Shown here in pieces: positions 41,819 to 45,374 of a DNA stretch of 45,374 nucleotides. The stretch spans positions 1 to 45,374 of the forward strand of contig NZ_JNWQ01000056.1 of NCBI RefSeq assembly GCF_000716875.1, in the 5' to 3' direction. Position 1 is the first letter of the stretch, and each line of letters begins with the position of its first letter. Origin of the DNA: Streptomyces novaecaesareae (GTDB lineage Bacteria; Actinomycetota; Actinomycetes; Streptomycetales; Streptomycetaceae). Made by a program: the position numbers and the translations under genes. The notes below the pieces were generated by a model. That model was not told where the DNA came from. It worked only from the letters and a program-made list of their open reading frames with translations, and did no database searches.

Positions 41819-42123
41819 GGCGGTGGAGTAGGGCTCCGACACCCCCGCAGGCTTCCGATGTGCCCGCTTGTGTCCACACCTGTGTCCATACCTGTGTCCG
41901 CTCCTCGACACAATCTGTCCGGAATCCCGGGGGAATCCCCTGGAGGCTCCTTCCGCCCATGCGGAAGAATGGGCCCCGGGCTGGGCAACCATGACAGGGG
42001 ATCGAGTGTCCAACGGGCGTGGCGAACGTGATGGTGGGGGCAAGGGCGGGCAGCCCGGCGAGGGCCGTGGTGTCGTTCGCGCCGCACGCCCCGTGGCCTT
42101 CGAGTAGGCCGGAAGACGACCAG
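41819..42123 (+). promoter_or_regulatory. 305-bp region upstream of the sigma factor gene
   Basis: Contains a repeated GGTGGAGTAGGG just after asd (41808-41832), three 12-bp tandem repeats (41868-41903), GC-rich palindromic sequence and a possible 38-codon ORF (ATG 41991 to TAG 42107, Gly-rich) that I do not trust. The sigma gene promoter probably lies here. Confidence 0.4.
41868..41903 (+). repeat. Three 12-bp tandem repeats
   Basis: CTTGTGTCCACA, CCTGTGTCCATA and CCTGTGTCCGCT follow each other. The invariant core is TGTGTCC every 12 bp. Confidence 0.85.
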
Positions 42124-42669
42124 ATGACGGCAGCCGCACCGGGTGCGGCGGACTCCGGTGCCGGTACCGACGCGGGTACCAGCGAGGACCTGCTCACCGA
42201 GACCTACCAGGCGCACTACCGCTCGCTGCTGCGGCTCGCCGCGCTGCTCCTCGACGACCTGTCGACCTGTGAGGACGTCGTCCAGGAGGCGTTCATCCGG
42301 GTGCACGCCGCCCGACGCCGGGTGCGCGAGCCCGAGAAGACCCTCGCCTACCTGCGGCAGACGGTCGTCAACCTGTCCCGCTCCACGCTGCGCCGCCGGA
42401 TCCTCGGGCTGCGACTGCTGCCGAAGCCCATGCCTGACATGGCCAGTGCAGAAGAAGGTGCCTACGATGCCCTGGAGCGCGACCAGTTGAAGGCCGCGCT
42501 GCGTGGTCTGCAACGCCGTCAGCGGGAGGTTCTGGTGCTGCGTTACTTCGTGGACATGACGGAGGCGCAGGTCGCCGAAAGCCTGGGCATCTCGCTCGGC
42601 TCGGTGAAGGCCTACGGCTCGCGCGGACTCGCCGCACTGCGCGCCCAGATGGAGGCCGGACATGGGTGA
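42124..42669 (+). CDS. SigE-family (ECF-type) RNA polymerase sigma factor
   Basis: A 181-residue sigma-70 group 4 protein. After a disordered Ala/Gly-rich start come region 2 (LLTETYQAHYRSLLRLAALL, CEDVVQEAFIRVHAARRRV, TLAYLRQTVVNLSRSTLRRR) and region 4 (DQLKAALRGLQRRQREVLVL, FVDMTEAQVAESLGISLGSVKAYGSRGLAALR). It fits the actinobacterial SigE-like family. The next gene overlaps its end by 8 bp and encodes a membrane protein, as anti-sigma genes often do. ATG 42124 has only a weak GGAAGAC site; an upstream in-frame ATG (42019) would add 35 residues. Confidence 0.92.
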   Translation: MTAAAPGAADSGAGTDAGTSEDLLTETYQAHYRSLLRLAALLLDDLSTCEDVVQEAFIRVHAARRRVREPEKTLAYLRQTVVNLSRSTLRRRILGLRLLPKPMPDMASAEEGAYDALERDQLKAALRGLQRRQREVLVLRYFVDMTEAQVAESLGISLGSVKAYGSRGLAALRAQMEAGHG

Positions 42670-43936
42670 GGCTGACGGCGGCGAGCGGCGGCCGGGGGTC
42701 AGTTCGGGGGGCCTGGGTGGCATGGGGGGCCTGGGTGGCATGAGGGGTCCGAGGACCCCGGGGGGAGAGCTCTCGTCGGATCCGTCGGGGCTCCCGGAGC
42801 TGTCGGAGCTCTCGGGCCTGGCCGGGCTGTCGTCCGAGGAACGGGCGCTGCGGGAGCTGATGCACCACGCCGTCGGCCGGATCCAGCCCGCGGCCGGCGG
42901 ACTGCCCCGGATCCGGCGGGCCATCCCCCGTCGGCGGGCCGCCCGGCGGGGAGCCTGGACCGGTGCCGCCGCCCTCGCCCTCGCCGTCGCGATCGTCCTG
43001 CCGGTGATCCACGAGGGGGAGCACCTCGGGCTCTCCGGCGGCCCCGGCTCGGCCGAAGCCGAGAGCCCGGCCGCCACGGCCCCCAGCAGCACCGCCGTCG
43101 GCCACAACGGCACCGGGACGGCCTCGCACGCCGGTCCGAGCGGCACCGGGGACACCACGCCGGCGGCCGGTACGTCCTCCACCTCGCGCACCCCCGGCGC
43201 CGAGGCCTCGCGCGCCGACGGCACCGCCGCACCCACCGGGACCTCCGGCGCGGGCGACGGCGGCATCGTGCCGCTCTGCACCCGGGCCGACCTCGGAGAG
43301 GGCACCGCGCAGGTCGGCACGGCCGACGCCGCCGGGCGGATCTACGGCTCGTTCACCGTCTACAACGTCTCCGGGCACAGCTGCCGCATCGGCGGGCCCG
43401 GCGCGGTGGCCGTCACCGGTGTCACCGGCGCCGACCGCAGCCGCATCCGTACCGCCGACCACAGCCCCGGCGACCCGGCCGGCGGCCTGACCTCGATGGA
43501 CGCGGAGCCGCCGGTGCTCGCGCCCCAGGCCGGCTACCGGGTGCCGTTCGCCTGGATCCCCGACCAGAGCTGCACCGGCTCCGGCGGTGCCACCACCGGG
43601 CCCACCAGCGCCAACCAGGTGTCCGCGAACTCCCAGGCGCACGCCGCCTCGGGCGCCCCCGCCTCCGGCGCCACCGGGGCCGCCAGCAACAACCCGCAGG
43701 CCAGCTCGTCCCCCTCGGCGGGCCCCACCGGCGCCCCCAGCCCCACCGCCACCGCGACCACCAACCCCACCGGCCAGCCGCCCACCGCCACCATCGCCCA
43801 CACCCCGGCCCCCGGCAGCCCCAACGTCGCCACCGCGACCCTGCCCCTGGCCTGCAGCGGCACCCTCTACCGCGGCGGCGTCCAGCCGGCCGGCGGAGCG
43901 GCGCTCCAACCGTCGGGCACTCCCTCGGCGAGGTGA
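42662..43936 (+). CDS. Single-pass membrane protein, putative anti-sigma partner
   Basis: A 424-residue protein overlapping the sigma gene. N-terminal cytoplasmic part (about 1-95): Gly/Ser-rich with a GLGGM repeat, then a helix EERALRELMHHAVGRIQPA and an Arg-rich stretch. One transmembrane segment (AWTGAAALALAVAIVLPVI, about 97-115). The extracytoplasmic region has two long Thr/Ser/Ala/Pro-rich linkers around a beta domain with paired Cys (IVPLCTRADLG...VSGHSCRIGGPG, and WIPDQSCTG...LPLACSGTLYRGG), resembling DUF4232-type domains. It lacks the HxxxCxxC zinc anti-sigma motif. Regulation of the sigma factor is inferred from overlap only. Confidence 0.75.
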   Translation: MGEADGGERRPGVSSGGLGGMGGLGGMRGPRTPGGELSSDPSGLPELSELSGLAGLSSEERALRELMHHAVGRIQPAAGGLPRIRRAIPRRRAARRGAWTGAAALALAVAIVLPVIHEGEHLGLSGGPGSAEAESPAATAPSSTAVGHNGTGTASHAGPSGTGDTTPAAGTSSTSRTPGAEASRADGTAAPTGTSGAGDGGIVPLCTRADLGEGTAQVGTADAAGRIYGSFTVYNVSGHSCRIGGPGAVAVTGVTGADRSRIRTADHSPGDPAGGLTSMDAEPPVLAPQAGYRVPFAWIPDQSCTGSGGATTGPTSANQVSANSQAHAASGAPASGATGAASNNPQASSSPSAGPTGAPSPTATATTNPTGQPPTATIAHTPAPGSPNVATATLPLACSGTLYRGGVQPAGGAALQPSGTPSAR

Positions 43937-43984
43937 GGGCGCCCGGCAACGGCCCCGGGGGGCCGTGCGGGTGTGAGGACTGGT

Positions 43985-43990
43985 TACCGT
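43985..43990 (+). promoter_or_regulatory. -10 box of the SURF1 gene (leaderless type)
   Basis: TACCGT ends 7 nt before GTG 43998, with only a G-run between. Confidence 0.5.
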
Positions 43991-43997
43991 GGGGGGT

Positions 43998-44834
43998 GTG
44001 TACCGGTTCCTCCTGACTCCGCGCTGGCTGGGCGGCACCGCTTTGGCCGTGGCGGCCGTAGCGGTGTGCGTATGGCTGGGATCCTGGCAGCTCGGCCGCT
44101 TCGAGGACCGGGTGTCCACGCACCAGGAGACCAAGAACGCGGTCACCGCTTCGGGTGATCCCCGGCCGATCGACGCGCTGCTCAACCAGACGACTCCGCA
44201 GGTGACCACGGAGACCGTCGGCAAGCCCGTCACGGTGACCGGCAGCTACGACACCGAACACCAGCTCCTCGTCCCCAACCGGGTGCTGGACGGCAAGCAG
44301 GGCTACTACGTGCTCACCCCGCTGCGCACCGCCGACGGGCACGCCGTCGCGGTGGTGCGCGGCTGGGTTGCCGGGACGCCGGGGGCGGGGGCGTCGGGGG
44401 CGTCGGGGATGTCGGCCGCCGGGACGTCGGCTGCGGAGGCGGTCACCGGGACGCCGCCGGGCGGGCAGGTGACGGTGACCGGGCGGCTGCAGGCCAACGA
44501 GGCCGTGGGCACCAACGGTGCGGTGGCCGGCGGCCTGCCGGCCGGGCAGCTCGGCATGATCAACCGGGCCGCGCTGCTGAACGTCCTCGCGTACGACGGC
44601 TGGTACGACGGCTGGGTGGCCGCCGACGAGGCGCCCGCCGGGCTGACCTCCGTACCGACCGTGCAGCCGCAGGGCGGCGACGGGCTCACCCTGCGGGCGT
44701 TCCAGAACCTGGGCTACACGCTGGAGTGGTTCGTCTTCGGGGGCTTCGTCGTCTTCATGTGGTACCGCCTGCTGCGCCGTGAGGCGGAGGCGGAGCAGGA
44801 CCGGGCCCTGGGACTGGACCCGGTCCTGGACTGA
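43998..44834 (+). CDS. SURF1 family cytochrome oxidase assembly protein
   Basis: A 278-residue membrane protein from GTG 43998. It has a TM segment at each end (about 10-30, LGGTALAVAAVAVCVWLGSWQL; and about 241-259, LEWFVFGGFVVFMWYRLL) with an extracytoplasmic domain containing PVTVTGSYDTEHQLLVPNRVLDGKQGYYVLTPL and VVRGWV, the SURF1 signature. SURF1 helps haem insertion or maturation of cytochrome c oxidase. An Ala/Gly/Ser-rich insertion (about 130-152) interrupts the loop after RGWV and is longer than usual. Confidence 0.92.
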   Translation: MYRFLLTPRWLGGTALAVAAVAVCVWLGSWQLGRFEDRVSTHQETKNAVTASGDPRPIDALLNQTTPQVTTETVGKPVTVTGSYDTEHQLLVPNRVLDGKQGYYVLTPLRTADGHAVAVVRGWVAGTPGAGASGASGMSAAGTSAAEAVTGTPPGGQVTVTGRLQANEAVGTNGAVAGGLPAGQLGMINRAALLNVLAYDGWYDGWVAADEAPAGLTSVPTVQPQGGDGLTLRAFQNLGYTLEWFVFGGFVVFMWYRLLRREAEAEQDRALGLDPVLD

Positions 44835-44850
44835 CCGAGGGGCCGTCCGC

Positions 44851-45341
44851 TCAGCGCTTGGTCGGGACGGCCGGTGCGGTCGGGACGCCCGGTGTGGCCG
44901 GTGTGGCCGGTGCGGTCGGGACGGCCGTCGGCTTGGGCGGCGTGGGCAGCGGCGTCGGCGTCGGCGGTGGTGTCGGTGTCGCGGCCAGCGGCTGGGCCGG
45001 TGGCTGGGTAGGTGTCGTCGAGCCGCCGGGCACCGGCGCCGGGTTGCCGGAGCAGTGGCTGTGGACGCCGGTGTTGTTGTCCGAGTCGTAATGGTCGATG
45101 TGGTGGTGCACGGTGCGGCCGGTCTTCGAGCCCTTGGACCCGGAGCCCTTCGAGCCGGACGAGCCGGACGAGCCGCCCGAGCCCGATGAGCCCTTGGACC
45201 CCGACGAGCCGCCCGACCCCTTCGAGCCCTTGGCGAGCTGGACCGTGCCGTCCTCGTCGGCCGGCCGGTACGCCGCCGGCACGACGGAGACCCCTGCCCC
45301 GACGGCGCTCGCCCGGGTCGCCGTGGCGAGCGGTGTGGCGT
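44851..45341 (-). CDS. Secreted Gly/Ser/Lys- and Pro/Thr-rich protein, 5'-truncated
   Basis: The minus-strand frame is open to the genomic end of the contig, so the N-terminus is lost. What remains (about 163 residues) begins TPLATATRASAVGAGVSVVP, like the end of a signal peptide. A dense KGSKGSGGSSGSKGSSGSGG-type low-complexity block follows, then a His-rich motif (TVHHHIDHYDSDNN), one Cys (HSHCSG), and a Pro/Thr/Ala tail. GTG 45282 could serve as an internal start (143 residues). Composition suggests an exported, wall-spanning or surface protein; no domain recognised. The SURF1 gene converges on it with 16 bp between stops. Confidence 0.6.
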
Positions 45342-45374
45342 CTGTCTCTTATACACATCTCCGAGCCCACGAGA
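45342..45374 (+). other. Nextera read-2 adapter (non-genomic)
   Basis: From 45342 the sequence is the Tn5 mosaic end (CTGTCTCTTATACACATCT) followed by the start of the Nextera read-2 adapter (CCGAGCCCACGAGA). Genomic sequence stops at 45341. Confidence 0.98.

Noticed and set aside
41991..42107. 38-codon ORF upstream of the sigma gene
   Set aside because: Gly/Arg-rich, no clear ribosome site and no recognisable homology; likely a chance frame.

Overview
The window is a 45 kb, very GC-rich (roughly 70-75 % by eye) actinobacterial sequence. Gene content and order point to Streptomycetaceae (Streptomyces or Kitasatospora): a two-domain geosmin synthase, an AICE-type integrative element, the ffs-dnaX-ybaB-recR-DUF5063-ask-asd block, a SigE-family sigma factor, WYL, TetR and ArsR regulators, many GTG/TTG starts and several apparently leaderless genes. 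It is a draft contig. Bases 1-54 are an Illumina Nextera i5 adapter (index TAGATCGC), and 45342-45374 are the Nextera read-2 transposon end, so only 55-45341 is genomic.

Region 1 (55-6692) is the right end of an actinomycete integrative and conjugative element. It carries a truncated membrane protein, a Cys-rich microprotein, a gene interrupted by one in-frame TAG, a compact C5-cytosine DNA methyltransferase, a primase-polymerase and DUF3987 replication pair, an intergenic region with a nested 89-bp inverted repeat and short iteron-like repeats, excisionase, and tyrosine integrase. The integrase abuts the 3' end of a tRNA-Ser(CGA), the likely attachment site. The transfer genes and the other att site lie off the contig.

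Region 2 (6693-18420) is chromosomal housekeeping: tadA with its associated protein, upp, a LytR_C membrane protein, a TIM-barrel protein, a rhomboid protease, PEBP, a WYL regulator divergent from an MFS pump, KTSC and HhH-GPD proteins. It contains what look like internally deleted remnants of two genes, a HerA-like ATPase (about 10800-10908) and a DoxX-like protein (about 18246-18355).

Region 3 (18420-34640) is accessory. It holds the geosmin synthase gene behind a G-tract region, VOC and DinB proteins, an ArsR gene divergent from a compact P450-DinB fusion, a PEP mutase/isocitrate lyase family gene, and a TetR gene divergent from an MFS pump with three to four phased 15-bp palindromic operators between them. 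An AraC/VOC pair and a secreted beta-propeller follow. It ends with a two-gene operon encoding a flavoprotein and an enzyme-I-like phosphohistidine/PEP protein that lacks the usual catalytic cysteine, which is the best candidate here for an undescribed pathway.

Region 4 (34643-45341) is core genome: tRNA-Ser(GGA), SRP RNA, dnaX, ybaB, recR, DUF5063, aspartate kinase with an internal beta-subunit start, and an aspartate-semialdehyde dehydrogenase homologue whose catalytic Cys is Ser. An ECF-like SigE sigma factor with a membrane partner, SURF1, and a truncated secreted Gly/Ser/Lys-rich protein complete it. The ask-asd junction carries an 83-bp duplication-type insertion that forms a 28-codon ORF coupled at both ends. 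Protein families are named from motifs I recognise; no database search was possible.
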